Of a DNA stretch of 64,000 bases, positions 17,304 through 25,272 are shown piece by piece. The notes beneath the pieces were generated by a model. That model ran no database searches and was not told the DNA's origin. It was given only the letters and a program-made list of their open reading frames with translations. The stretch comes from Bradyrhizobium cytisi (GTDB taxonomy: Bacteria > Pseudomonadota > Alphaproteobacteria > Rhizobiales > Xanthobacteraceae). The position numbers were made by a program, and so were the translations under genes. The stretch covers positions 1 to 64,000 of the forward strand of contig NZ_VSSR01000038.1 in assembly GCF_008123515.1 (NCBI RefSeq), written 5' to 3'. Numbering within the stretch: position 1 is the stretch's first letter; every line of letters begins with the position of its first letter.

Positions 17304-18875
17304 TCAGTTCCTCGAGGCGCGAATGTCGCGCTCACGCAGGACCGCTTCGACGATGCGGCGCAGACGGCGCACCGAGCCTCCCGGCCAGTGTCGTGCGACG
17401 GCCTCGCGCTCAATGCCGTCGAGCGGCGGCACCCAGCTCCGGTTGACGCCGCGCTCATTGGCTAGATCCGCGATCACTGCCGGCAGCAGTGCGTCCAGGT
17501 CTTTCGCGGTCGGCTTCGGGAAAGTCACGATTCGAAAGCGGTCACGGATTGGGCTCGGCAGAGGATCGAGTCTGTTGGCGGTGGCGATGTACGACACTTG
17601 CGACAGGTCAAGATTGGTCTGCAACGCGGGATCTGGGTAGCGGCAATTTGTTTCGGCTTCGAGAAAACCGAGCAGGCAGTCCCATAGCCGGCCGTAGTCG
17701 GATCTCGTTGCAGCCTTCTCCAGTTCATCTAGGAGGACGAGTACGTTTGCCATTTTGCCGTGCGCGATCGCGAGAAGGGGATGGCAAGGCTCGCTCGAGT
17801 ACCAGCGCCGGTCGGTCCCCCCGAACACCGCGCCGTCGGAACGACTGGCGTCGGTCCGCCAAACGTGGAGACCCAGCACCTCACCGAGCCGGCGGGCAAA
17901 CCGGCTCTTGCCGCCGCCGGGTTCGCCGACAATCAGAAGCGGCCGCAAATGGACCGTTGCGCGCCCGACGAGATCGGCCAGCGCGAAGTCAATGACGTCA
18001 ACAGCGTACGGGAACTCGAACAGCAGAGCATTGCGCGCGTCGTGTAGTGCCGGCGTCTGAACGAGCGGCAACGCGATGTTGATGGCGTTCTTCAGCGGGC
18101 CGATGATATCCTTGAGCTTCTGGCTCTTCATGTCCAGGTCGGACAGGCGCACGACTACGAGATGATGGTCGGGAGTGGATTCCGCCACCGCGCTGGGCTC
18201 TTGCTGGACAGTTTCGGCCCGATCCTCGGACTCCTGCCTCTTTCTGCGCTCTTCTTCCTCCAGAAACTTGCGCCGTATTGCTGCCCTGGCTGCGATGATT
18301 CGATGTTCCGCCATACGGTATCCAAGCTGAGCGGCGTTCGCAGCTGCCGGGACCTTCTTCGGCAGAAGGTCGGTGCAGGCGGGAAGCGCGGCCCAACCAT
18401 AGGTGAACTGCTCGAGATCGCAGCGGAGCTGTTCCTCAACGTGTTGGGAGCTTACGTTAAACGCCTGCACCAATGCCTTGCCGACCCTGCGGTACACCTC
18501 GAAGAATTCGTCATTGCGCGGTGTCGGCAAGCTTACGAGCCGGACGCTATCGGCAAGGCTCCTGAGAGCCGGCTCGTTCTGAGCGGCGGCGCGGCGGTCG
18601 AGTTCATCTGCGAGTACCAATGCGGCGGCTAACGATCCGCCAGTGGCCCATGCGACAGCGTGGGGCAACTGCGGACATAGCTCGTCGATTTCTGCGACGA
18701 GCCTTTCCTGAATGAAACTAGCCCCATCGACGAGAAGCATCGCGTAGCGCAGAAGGCGGGGCAGACCCTTGAGGCGTTCGTTCGGATCGGCCGAGTCGGC
18801 CGCCGCGCCGGTCGAGACGGCATCCTCGGGGGCCGGCAAATCGAGATCATCGGTATCGTCGCTCTTGGCACTCAT
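17304..18875 (-). CDS. AAA+ ATPase with Lon-like ATPase core
   Basis: A 523-residue protein. The first 190 residues form a helical domain without known motifs. A charged coiled-coil-like stretch (RKFLEEEERRKRQESEDRAE) covers about 200-222. Then comes a AAA+ module: Walker A GEPGGGKS (317-324), Walker B LVLLDELEKA (379-388), sensor-1 ATANR (431-435) and arginine-finger-like PIRDRFR (442-448). The order resembles the ATPase part of Lon; no peptidase domain follows. ATG 18875 overlaps the stop of the preceding gene as ATGA, so the two are translationally coupled. It is the last gene of the minus-strand run behind the integrases. The partner and substrate are unknown; a role in protein remodelling for the mobile element is only an inference. 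Confidence 0.78.
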   Translation of the reverse strand: MSAKSDDTDDLDLPAPEDAVSTGAAADSADPNERLKGLPRLLRYAMLLVDGASFIQERLVAEIDELCPQLPHAVAWATGGSLAAALVLADELDRRAAAQNEPALRSLADSVRLVSLPTPRNDEFFEVYRRVGKALVQAFNVSSQHVEEQLRCDLEQFTYGWAALPACTDLLPKKVPAAANAAQLGYRMAEHRIIAARAAIRRKFLEEEERRKRQESEDRAETVQQEPSAVAESTPDHHLVVVRLSDLDMKSQKLKDIIGPLKNAINIALPLVQTPALHDARNALLFEFPYAVDVIDFALADLVGRATVHLRPLLIVGEPGGGKSRFARRLGEVLGLHVWRTDASRSDGAVFGGTDRRWYSSEPCHPLLAIAHGKMANVLVLLDELEKAATRSDYGRLWDCLLGFLEAETNCRYPDPALQTNLDLSQVSYIATANRLDPLPSPIRDRFRIVTFPKPTAKDLDALLPAVIADLANERGVNRSWVPPLDGIEREAVARHWPGGSVRRLRRIVEAVLRERDIRASRN

Positions 18876-19480
18876 GCGTCGCCCTCCGAATCGTCGCCCC
18901 CGAGCGTGTATCTGTCGGTGATTGAGACGGCGTCTTGCTGGTGGATCGCCGAGAGCGCCGCCTGCTCTTCGGAGGTGAAGCGGCGCTGATCCTTCGTGCA
19001 ATGCAGGTGATGCGCGTACCATGATGCCGACAGCTCGGTCGCGAGATCATGGCCAAGCTCGACGCGATGGAGGAGGTTGGCCAAGACGAGAGCGGCCGTG
19101 GCGTCGCCGCCGAGGGCGCATCGCAACAGCGCCTTCATGGCGATGGCGACCGCGACTGTCACCTCCAGGATGGGCAGCAGTGAGAGGGCCACTCCGATTG
19201 CAGCGGCCGCATCGCCGCGCCGTGCCGCGGCAAATTCCTCGCGACGTTCAATCACGCTGACCGTGGCGAGCGTATCGATCACCAGCAGGAGCTCGGCATC
19301 ACGGAAGAAACCGGACGGCAGCGTCCGCCACCACGCCAACGGCGAAACGTCCCGAGAGGTGAAGGGCCAGTCGGAGGCGAGCCTGGAAATCTTCTGGGCC
19401 GAACCGCCGACGCCGCTCATTTGGACGGCAGGTACTTCATGCCGGAGCTCGTGCTTCGGCATCCTGATCTTCTTGGACAT
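18872..19480 (-). CDS. Protein of unknown function, coupled to the AAA+ ATPase
   Basis: A 202-residue protein (MSKKIRMPKHELRHEVPAVQ) with a hydrophobic middle (IGVALSLLPILEVTVAVAIA, about residues 95-115) and an alanine/leucine-rich helical stretch following it. I recognise no family. Its start has GGAGAGACC upstream, and its stop overlaps the start of the AAA+ gene (ATGA). The tight coupling suggests that the product acts with the ATPase, perhaps as adaptor or substrate receptor. The GIY-YIG gene ends only 12 bases upstream. Confidence 0.65.
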   Translation of the reverse strand: MSKKIRMPKHELRHEVPAVQMSGVGGSAQKISRLASDWPFTSRDVSPLAWWRTLPSGFFRDAELLLVIDTLATVSVIERREEFAAARRGDAAAAIGVALSLLPILEVTVAVAIAMKALLRCALGGDATAALVLANLLHRVELGHDLATELSASWYAHHLHCTKDQRRFTSEEQAALSAIHQQDAVSITDRYTLGGDDSEGDA

Positions 19481-19492
19481 GATTGGTCTCTC

Positions 19493-20437
19493 CTAGCCCG
19501 CGATCAAGATCGGCTTCGGATAGCGGCGGTTTACCCACTTGCCGCTGTTGACGTGGGCGCCGGTCACGACCTTCGCTGCGATTGCAGCCGAAGGGAAGCA
19601 GACGGCTACACGGAGGCGCAGCCGGTCTTGGATGCCGGTGATGGGTGCGAGCGCCTCAGCCGCAGCGAGCTCGGCACGGCGGGTGTGCAGGATCGGGTTG
19701 ACGCTCTGGTTGACGAGGCTGCGTACCTCCGAGCCGGCCGTCACCACGAAGCCGTCGCGCACCGGATAACCTCTGGCCCAGAGGTCGCAATAGTCGAGTT
19801 CGAGTTCATTGCCCAGCGGGGGCAAATCCGTCACGTCGATCTGCATCGGTCCGTCATCCGGCCCGATCGTCATGTCGGTTTCGGTCGTTTCCAATTTGCG
19901 GCGCTGGCTCGCGAAGTTGCTGCGGAGCACGCGGCAGCCGGCGTCGAATAGGAGACGCTCACCGTGCTCGACGAGTTGATCGAGCGAGGCACGCTTATGA
20001 CTGGGGAGTTCCAGCACCTGCGGGTTCGTCCCCTTCATGACGTCGACCAGGCCGGCTTCTTCCGCGATTTGCGTCAGGCGGTATTGGAGATAGATGGCGG
20101 CGGTCTTGTCGAACCAGGCGCTCACGTACCCCGAGATGACGTAGACTTCACGGGCGAAGGCTTTCGAGGGATGGGCGGAATGCTCGGAGAGCCTGCGGCC
20201 AACATTACGGGTCTCGCCGATGTAGGCGGTCGCATGATCGGCGAGGATGTAGCAGGCGGGGACAGCGCCGAGGGGGGACGGGACGTCTTTCACCATCGCG
20301 AACGGGAAGGCCGAGACGGTGAGGCGGCCGACGTCGTCGTGGACCTCGCGAAGGCCGGCGATACCGCCCATCGGTCGGTGGACATTGCTGGTGCAGGCGG
20401 GCTGCGCGGAGTTATTGTTGAAGAACAGGGACATCAT
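19493..20437 (-). CDS. GIY-YIG domain protein
   Basis: A 314-residue protein. After about 55 residues it shows a GIY-YIG nuclease-type core: ACYILADHATAYIGETRNVG (residues 61-80), then RRLSEHSAHPSK and a helix KTAAIYLQYRLTQIAEEAGL. The two tyrosines of the name motif and the following Gly/Arg are present (CYI...AYIG...R). The second half (from about 150) is a separate unassigned domain with KRASLDQLVEHGERLLFDAG. ATG 20437 or 20434 follows AGAGAG; the frame extends upstream to 20461. Whether it cuts DNA is not shown. It sits between the integrases and the AAA+ pair on one strand, as part of the element's cargo. Confidence 0.7.
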   Translation of the reverse strand: MMSLFFNNNSAQPACTSNVHRPMGGIAGLREVHDDVGRLTVSAFPFAMVKDVPSPLGAVPACYILADHATAYIGETRNVGRRLSEHSAHPSKAFAREVYVISGYVSAWFDKTAAIYLQYRLTQIAEEAGLVDVMKGTNPQVLELPSHKRASLDQLVEHGERLLFDAGCRVLRSNFASQRRKLETTETDMTIGPDDGPMQIDVTDLPPLGNELELDYCDLWARGYPVRDGFVVTAGSEVRSLVNQSVNPILHTRRAELAAAEALAPITGIQDRLRLRVAVCFPSAAIAAKVVTGAHVNSGKWVNRRYPKPILIAG

Positions 20438-20613
20438 ATCTCTCTGGGGTTGAGAGATCACGAGTCCAACGTCGACAGACCAATCTTCTTTGCCGCGCTC
20501 GCCTCCCTTGCAGGGAGGGTGTTCGGCATCATCGGCAGTGTCGTCCGGTCGAGCTGGCAGATGCCCTGCATCTGCTCCGACGGCGGTGAGACTCCAGCCA
20601 CGCGGATTGGACC

Positions 20614-20633
20614 GTGTGGCGTGCGCGCCACAC
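20614..20633. repeat. Perfect 8-bp hairpin
   Basis: GTGTGGCG-TGCG-CGCCACAC is a perfect inverted repeat with a four-base loop. It lies in the space between the 55-residue ORF and the GIY-YIG gene. There is no T tract, so it is not an obvious terminator; it may be an operator, an attenuator or an mRNA processing hairpin. Confidence 0.5.
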
Positions 20634-20656
20634 GACGTCGGTCCTCGCGATCAGAT

Positions 20657-20824
20657 CTAGCCGATGAACAACTGGACGATGGGGCAGGTCGTGTCGGTCG
20701 CCCAGGCCTCCGCATTGGCGGTGGTGGGCAGGGGGGCGACGTCGGTCAAATCGGACCGAACCTGAAGCAACAGAGATGATAGAGGTAGCGGTGCCGAATC
20801 GGCGATATAGTCGAAGTTAGCCAT
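20657..20824 (-). CDS. Small ORF of 55 residues
   Basis: The minus-strand frame from ATG 20824 (MANFDYIADSAPLPLSSLLL) ends TCPIVQLFIG and stops at 20657. The sequence GTAAGGAATCGATC precedes the start, with AAGGA at a workable distance. It is the only sensible frame in the 550-base gap between the second integrase and the GIY-YIG gene, on the same strand as both. No family is recognised and the call rests on context and the ribosome site. Confidence 0.45.
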   Translation of the reverse strand: MANFDYIADSAPLPLSSLLLQVRSDLTDVAPLPTTANAEAWATDTTCPIVQLFIG

Positions 20825-20987
20825 GATCGATTCCTTACAATCGGTTGCGGTCAGGCTGTCGTCTGGTGTTCCAGCACCGGGCGGCAGCCGCTTCTAATAT
20901 GCTTATATGCGCGTCGAGACGCCAGTCTCAGCACGATTGCATGGTTAATGCGGCGTCGGTATTCGGCCGTGCGCTGACCAGTGAAAA

Positions 20988-21989
20988 CTAGGGCTTCGGG
21001 ACAGTGCGCCTGGCGCCGAGCGCCGTCGAGTAGCGCTTGCGGACGCGCGCGACTTCGGCCGGGTCGGGCGTCGGCGTCGGAAATCTGCCATGCGCCTCAC
21101 CCGCTCGTGCGTAGTGTCGGGTTGCAGTCTCGTCCGTAGCGTGCCCCAACAACGCCGCGACGATCGCAAGTCCGAGCTCTTTGTCTTCCGCCGAGCGGGC
21201 GGAGACCACGTAGTTCATCTTCCACCGCGCGGTCGCGGCATGTCGCGCCGACGATAGCGTGGGGCGGCGCTTCCGTGTCGGGAAAAGCTGCTTTGTCAGC
21301 CGCCGCATCAGCGATTCAAGGGTCGTGATGAGGGTCTCATAGGATCCATTAGCGGCTGCTTCGCGTGCTGCGAATATCCAGGCTTTCGTCTGGTCGACAA
21401 GCTCCTCGGGCAGCCATTCCCACCTTAGTACGCGCGTTTCGCCATGCGCCCGTCCGTTTCCCTGCTTGCCGTTTACGAGCGTCAATTGCCACGTATAGTC
21501 GGGATCGTCCGAGCGCCCGAATCTGGCGGTTGGCCACTCGACGAGCCGCGCACCGGTCAGCGATCCTACCGTCAGGCAATCCACCAAAGCGCTCGCATTT
21601 GGGCTCGTAGTGGCCAGCGCGCCGTGGGAGATGCGGTCCAAATCGTCGTCCAAGCGCTTCTGCTTCCGCGCCGAGGTGCGCGGCACCCCGTCGTCGGGCC
21701 TATCGACCGATTCCACATCTTTGAGCATCGCGATCACCGCGCGTGTTTCGGGCTCCAAGGCGGGCTGGTCCTTCGCGACTTCGTTCATCATGAAGGTGAT
21801 GGCCGCGCGGTTCTGCCGAAAGGTTGATGGTGCGAGCTCCGCGCGCCTTGCAATCAGATTTTGGGCGAGTTCAGTCGGCGATACGCGGCGGCGTGCCTTC
21901 TTCTTGGCCGAATTGGCGAGTTGCGCCGCACGCTTGCGGTACGCATCCTCGGTTTTGTCGTTTCGGGTGGCCATCTTGTGGGTGGTCAT
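20988..21989 (-). CDS. Tyrosine recombinase, second of a pair
   Basis: A 333-residue tyrosine recombinase of an unusual, shortened type. After a basic N-terminus (MTTHKMATRNDKTEDAYRKR) comes a core-binding region and then the catalytic residues: Arg148 in LTGARLVEW, Arg249-His250 in SSARHAA, His283 in LLGHATDE, and Tyr293 in TRHYARAG. The catalytic set is complete. ATG 21989 is used because the neighbouring integrase ends at 22000; the longer frame to 22160 would overlap it. It lies ten bases after that integrase and is probably cotranscribed. Two unlike recombinases in tandem suggest that both act in excision/integration, or that one does so at a second site. Confidence 0.82.
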   Translation of the reverse strand: MTTHKMATRNDKTEDAYRKRAAQLANSAKKKARRRVSPTELAQNLIARRAELAPSTFRQNRAAITFMMNEVAKDQPALEPETRAVIAMLKDVESVDRPDDGVPRTSARKQKRLDDDLDRISHGALATTSPNASALVDCLTVGSLTGARLVEWPTARFGRSDDPDYTWQLTLVNGKQGNGRAHGETRVLRWEWLPEELVDQTKAWIFAAREAAANGSYETLITTLESLMRRLTKQLFPTRKRRPTLSSARHAATARWKMNYVVSARSAEDKELGLAIVAALLGHATDETATRHYARAGEAHGRFPTPTPDPAEVARVRKRYSTALGARRTVPKP

Positions 21990-21999
21990 CGTCAGTGTC

Positions 22000-23127
22000 T
22001 CAAAGCCAGGGAGGGGAAAGGATGTTGTGGCGCTTCGTGTGCGAGGCGATTTCCCGCACGAACGCTTCGACCGCTGCCTTCGCGTTGAGCAGGTAGTCGG
22101 GGGCGAATGGGCTGTAGACGAGCGTCGTCTCGATCGAATCCGGCGGGCGAACGTGACCAAGAAACAGCGAGATCTCGAGCGGCTCAGTGCCTTTCTTCAG
22201 CATGTAGCGACCGAGGGCATGGCGAATGGAGTACGTATTTTCGTCGCCCGGCAGCTTTGCGCGGCGGCAAGCCGCCGCGAACCCGGTGTCGATTTCACCC
22301 ACCGCTTCGCCGCGCCAATTGACGATGAAGCCGGGCGGCAGGTCGCGCGTCCAGGGCTCGAGCGTGGCGGTGATGGGAAGCGTGGGACGCCACTTGACCG
22401 TCTGAACGCGGTCGCGCGCATTGAGATGGATCAGACCGTAAATCCGGTCGATCTGCGCGGCCGTTGCCTCGAGGATGGCGCCGATCCGGCTGGCCGTGTT
22501 GATGAGGTACACGACCGCGATCAGGAGATGGAGAAAGTCGATGGCATCTATAGCTGAAGCGATCTCACGTGGCGTCATCACCCGGCCCTTGGGCTCGGCG
22601 CTGCGGGCGTGATTCTTGGTGTAGTAGTAGGGAACCGCGGGCACGTGATGGCGCGGCAGGCGCCGCTCGTTGGCTGCCAGCTTGCAGGCGCTGCGCAGAA
22701 CCGTGAGCGTACGATGCACAGTCGAAAGAGAAACATCTTCTGCCAAAGCTGCATTGCAAAATTCGTCGAAGTTCGACTTCACCATACTCTGCAGGGCTTG
22801 AGCGCCCATCAAGCGTGTCATGCGATCAATGGCGCCCCTACCGAATTCCACGGAAACCTGCTTTTCAACAGTGGGGCGATAGAAGTCGAGCACCTCGGCG
22901 ACCGTGCGGAGGGGCTTCTGCACCAGCGCCTCTGCGGGGTCGCCAGTCACGCCGCGGTCGACGAGGCTGCGTACCTGAACGCAGGCGTCCTCGAGGTTAG
23001 TCGTTCGGAGCGACCTATAAACCATGCTCCCCTGTTCGGGGAGATAAGCGGACACGTAGAAGTTCGGCGTGCCCTTATCTTGACACACGCCGAATTCGCC
23101 GATTTTGGTGAGGGTGATGTAAGCCAT
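22000..23127 (-). CDS. Tyrosine recombinase (integrase), first of a pair
   Basis: A 375-residue site-specific integrase. It begins MAYITLTKIGEFGVCQDKGT, an arm-binding-type N-terminal domain, followed by a core-binding region (VEFGRGAIDRMTRLMGAQAL). Catalytic residues are Arg214 (NTASRIGA), Arg302 (YSIRHALGR), His325 (LFLGHVRP) and Tyr338 (TTLVYSPF). The usual first His of H-x-x-R is Tyr299, a tolerated change in some families. The start codon overlaps the stop of the excisionase-like gene (TAATG). It is the most likely recombinase for the tRNA-Val attachment site 2.1 kb away. Confidence 0.87.
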   Translation of the reverse strand: MAYITLTKIGEFGVCQDKGTPNFYVSAYLPEQGSMVYRSLRTTNLEDACVQVRSLVDRGVTGDPAEALVQKPLRTVAEVLDFYRPTVEKQVSVEFGRGAIDRMTRLMGAQALQSMVKSNFDEFCNAALAEDVSLSTVHRTLTVLRSACKLAANERRLPRHHVPAVPYYYTKNHARSAEPKGRVMTPREIASAIDAIDFLHLLIAVVYLINTASRIGAILEATAAQIDRIYGLIHLNARDRVQTVKWRPTLPITATLEPWTRDLPPGFIVNWRGEAVGEIDTGFAAACRRAKLPGDENTYSIRHALGRYMLKKGTEPLEISLFLGHVRPPDSIETTLVYSPFAPDYLLNAKAAVEAFVREIASHTKRHNILSPPWL

Positions 23128-23402
23128 TAGCGGAGCTGCCCGTCGATCTCGGTCTCGTCGGTGGCGTCCGCATTAGCGCTGGTCCGCTGGGCGTCTTTGC
23201 TCACCGAGGCGGTGCCAGTCTCGCCGCGCGCGAAGGCCCGCACCGCGATGGCCGGAAAATATAACACGCGGAAGCCACCGATCGCGCGGAGGCGTCCCTC
23301 CTTTGCCGCCTTGCGTACCGCGCCGGCGCTGATGCCGAGGGCCTCGGCGACCTCGGCCGTCGAGAGCAGCGCGTAGTCGCTGCAGCTTTCAAGATCGATC
23401 AT
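23127..23402 (-). CDS. Helix-turn-helix excisionase-like protein
   Basis: A 91-residue protein with an N-terminal MerR/excisionase-type helix-turn-helix: LLSTAEVAEALGISAGAVRK, then AAKEGRLRAIGGFRVLYFPA. A polar tail follows. Its stop overlaps the start of the first integrase (TAATG), so the pair is translated together. This is the usual arrangement for a recombination directionality factor. GGAG lies about 12 bases before ATG 23402. Confidence 0.75.
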   Translation of the reverse strand: MIDLESCSDYALLSTAEVAEALGISAGAVRKAAKEGRLRAIGGFRVLYFPAIAVRAFARGETGTASVSKDAQRTSANADATDETEIDGQLR

Positions 23403-23426
23403 TGGTACGTTACTCCATTTACCATA

Positions 23427-23750
23427 TCACTGGCTCGATTGGTTGCCTTGAGAACCAACGCCATGCGATCCAACGTCTTTCGTACCCCGGCAAGGGTCAA
23501 TGACCCGGGTCCACAAGACCCGGGAAAACCTGTTGAGAGCCGGAAGTCCGAGGAGGTGTTCGAGTTCGCCCTGGACCCGGATACGTCGGACGGTCGCGAT
23601 GGGCAGGAGGACCGTCACGTATCCCGGCGGAAGCCGGCGGTGACGGCGGTAGAAATCGAGCGCGAAGGTCGCTGCTTCGACTTTGATCCACCGTCGCCGC
23701 CGGACAAGGTAGGCGATCCGCTCCTGGAGCCTATGCGGGGACACCTGCAT
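23427..23750 (-). CDS. Small basic protein, possible third member of a mobilisation trio
   Basis: A 107-residue, arginine-rich protein (MQVSPHRLQERIAYLVRRRR; FYRRHRRLPPGYVTVLLPIA). Its ATG at 23750 lies inside the last codons of the upstream P-loop gene, a 20-base overlap that implies coupling. The last third of the frame covers strong inverted repeats and could be non-native. No family is recognised. Position and basic charge recall the third gene of IncP-type traK-traL-traM sets, but that is an inference from gene order. Confidence 0.55.
   Translation of the reverse strand: MQVSPHRLQERIAYLVRRRRWIKVEAATFALDFYRRHRRLPPGYVTVLLPIATVRRIRVQGELEHLLGLPALNRFSRVLWTRVIDPCRGTKDVGSHGVGSQGNQSSQ
23494..23524. 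promoter_or_regulatory. Overlapping inverted repeats upstream of the excisionase gene
   Basis: Two perfect palindromic units overlap by three bases: GGGTCAATGACCC (23494-23506) and CCCGGGTC-CACAA-GACCCGGG (23504-23524). They lie about 90-120 bases upstream of the excisionase start, on the side where its promoter should be. They are plausible binding sites for a regulator or for the excisionase itself. Confidence 0.5.
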
Positions 23751-24576
23751 GCTTCACTTCCAATACCTTGCGCAGCTCTGATCCCGTGCGCTGCCACCAG
23801 AGGGCGATCTCTGAAACGCAGGCCGACGCCCGGAAGACGTGGACTCCCAGCCGGACAGCAAGTTCGTCGAAGTTCATCAAGAGCGCCGAGGCCACATCCA
23901 GTCCCGCGTCCGCGCAGACTTGCAGGGCGCGCCCCGTGACCAGCGGGATGCGGAGGGTGGGGATGTCTCCCGCCGCGGTCTTCAGTCGGGTGAGCGCTTC
24001 GGCCGGTTCCGAACCGGCCGGCCAGTCAAACGGTCCCGCCCGACCGGAAAGGGCGAGTGCGCGCGGCAGGCGGGGCGCGATCTGCTCGAGGTTCTTCAGG
24101 TGGCGTTCGGCCTGGCCCATGTGTTCGCTCGAACAGGTGGTCAGGACCATCGACAGGGCGCGCACGTTCAGCGAATTGATCGTCTGATCGAACGCAGTTG
24201 CCGCCAGCACCTCGAGGCGATGACCGGCCGTACCGCCGGGCCAATCGACGACCACCGCACTGCCGGACCTGGGGATCTGCAGGATGGCCTCGAACATCGG
24301 GGCGAGAACCCCGACCAATCCGCCGGTGCGGGTAGCTACGGTCGTGAAATCTTCGAGGGGAACGAAGATATTGCGATCGGCGACCTTGCTGTCGTGCTCG
24401 CGCCGGCGGCTGCTCTCAATCCGGACTCGCGTCACCGGGCGACCGGTCTCGCGATAGAGATGGCAGATCCGGTTGGCGAGCGTCGTCTTTCCGAGCGACG
24501 TGCCGTCGGCGCAAACCTCCACCAAATCCAATAGAGGGGCCTGGGTATCCTTCTTAGATGTCTTCATCGTCTTCAC
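23731..24576 (-). CDS. P-loop ATPase-like protein (ParA/TraL-like by position)
   Basis: A 281-residue protein whose N-terminus reads LVEVCADGTSLGKTTLANRI, a deviant P-loop (GKTT preserved, the first glycine replaced). The rest, with SAVVVDWPGG as a possible Walker B-like strand, fits a SIMIBI/ParA-like fold. The start overlaps the preceding gene by 23 bases and the end overlaps the following gene by 20. In conjugative plasmids a small P-loop protein (TraL, StbB, MobD) sits between two small proteins next to oriT. This gene has the same surroundings, but I cannot confirm homology. Confidence 0.55.
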   Translation of the reverse strand: MKTMKTSKKDTQAPLLDLVEVCADGTSLGKTTLANRICHLYRETGRPVTRVRIESSRRREHDSKVADRNIFVPLEDFTTVATRTGGLVGVLAPMFEAILQIPRSGSAVVVDWPGGTAGHRLEVLAATAFDQTINSLNVRALSMVLTTCSSEHMGQAERHLKNLEQIAPRLPRALALSGRAGPFDWPAGSEPAEALTRLKTAAGDIPTLRIPLVTGRALQVCADAGLDVASALLMNFDELAVRLGVHVFRASACVSEIALWWQRTGSELRKVLEVKHAGVPA

Positions 24577-25132
24577 TCCTGAGTTGACCGAGTAGCGCCG
24601 CTGAGCGGCGGGTGTTTGTCGGCAGGTCGAAACCGGCCGACGATCCGTTCAGCGGGTGCCGAAGGGAGCTGTTGGCACGCGTGAGCGTTCGCGCGTCTTG
24701 AAGTGGAGGGCGGTTGAGCGGGCTCTGGACCGTCGCTTCGCCAAGCGCTGCACTGGCCTGCGGCGTCCTGCAGGGCTCTGCAGCGGCCTGCAGATCCCTG
24801 CCGGGCACGGCAGGGATCTGCCGCATGGCGGGCGCACGGGCGGCGCGTTCGCGCGCCCGGCTGAGCGCGCTGGTCACCGTGCCGGGAGGCAGCGGGGTGC
24901 CATCCTCGCGGACGATGCCCACCTCAGCGAGGAGGCTCCCGATCATCACTGCGGTGGCTCCGGCCGCGGCGAGATAGTCGAAAAGGCTGAAATTGGCTTC
25001 GAAAATGCTCTGGAAGCGGGTCACCCCGAAGACACCCCGGCCCTCGCTGCCGATCTGCAGCAGGCGCTGGCGGGGTTCGGGAGGCAGCCGGTCGAGCAGG
25101 CGTCCAGTCGGATAGGAAGGCACTCTGCTCAT
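24554..25132 (-). CDS. Hypothetical DNA-binding/relaxosome-like protein
   Basis: A 192-residue protein (MSRVPSYPTGRLLDRLPPEP). Residues about 45-95 hold FEANFSLFDYLAAAGATAVM, then IGSLLAEVGIVREDGTPLPP and GTVTSALSRARERAAR. The 'region that may be skipped / start at position / Ala-Leu-Ser-Arg' pattern is typical of small winged-helix accessory proteins of mobilisable elements. The C-terminal half is low complexity. ATG 25132 has GGAAGG upstream; the frame extends to 25177. It is the first gene of a three-gene overlapping operon and lies 140 bases from the attachment site. Confidence 0.55.
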   Translation of the reverse strand: MSRVPSYPTGRLLDRLPPEPRQRLLQIGSEGRGVFGVTRFQSIFEANFSLFDYLAAAGATAVMIGSLLAEVGIVREDGTPLPPGTVTSALSRARERAARAPAMRQIPAVPGRDLQAAAEPCRTPQASAALGEATVQSPLNRPPLQDARTLTRANSSLRHPLNGSSAGFDLPTNTRRSAALLGQLRSEDDEDI

Positions 25133-25272
25133 GCGAGCACCTTCCGGGTGGCCGGATGTCTTCCACGTGCTTTCCACGTCGGGCCCAAAACGCCGGAAAA
25201 CGACGCTGAACCAAGCTTCATAAGGTTGAATGAAAACGATTTGAGATCAACGAGATACGCCGGCGGGACCTT

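Noticed and set aside
25133..25270. oriT next to the putative mobilisation trio
   Set aside because: Only short repeats (TTCCACGT twice) are visible; no recognisable nick site, so not annotated.
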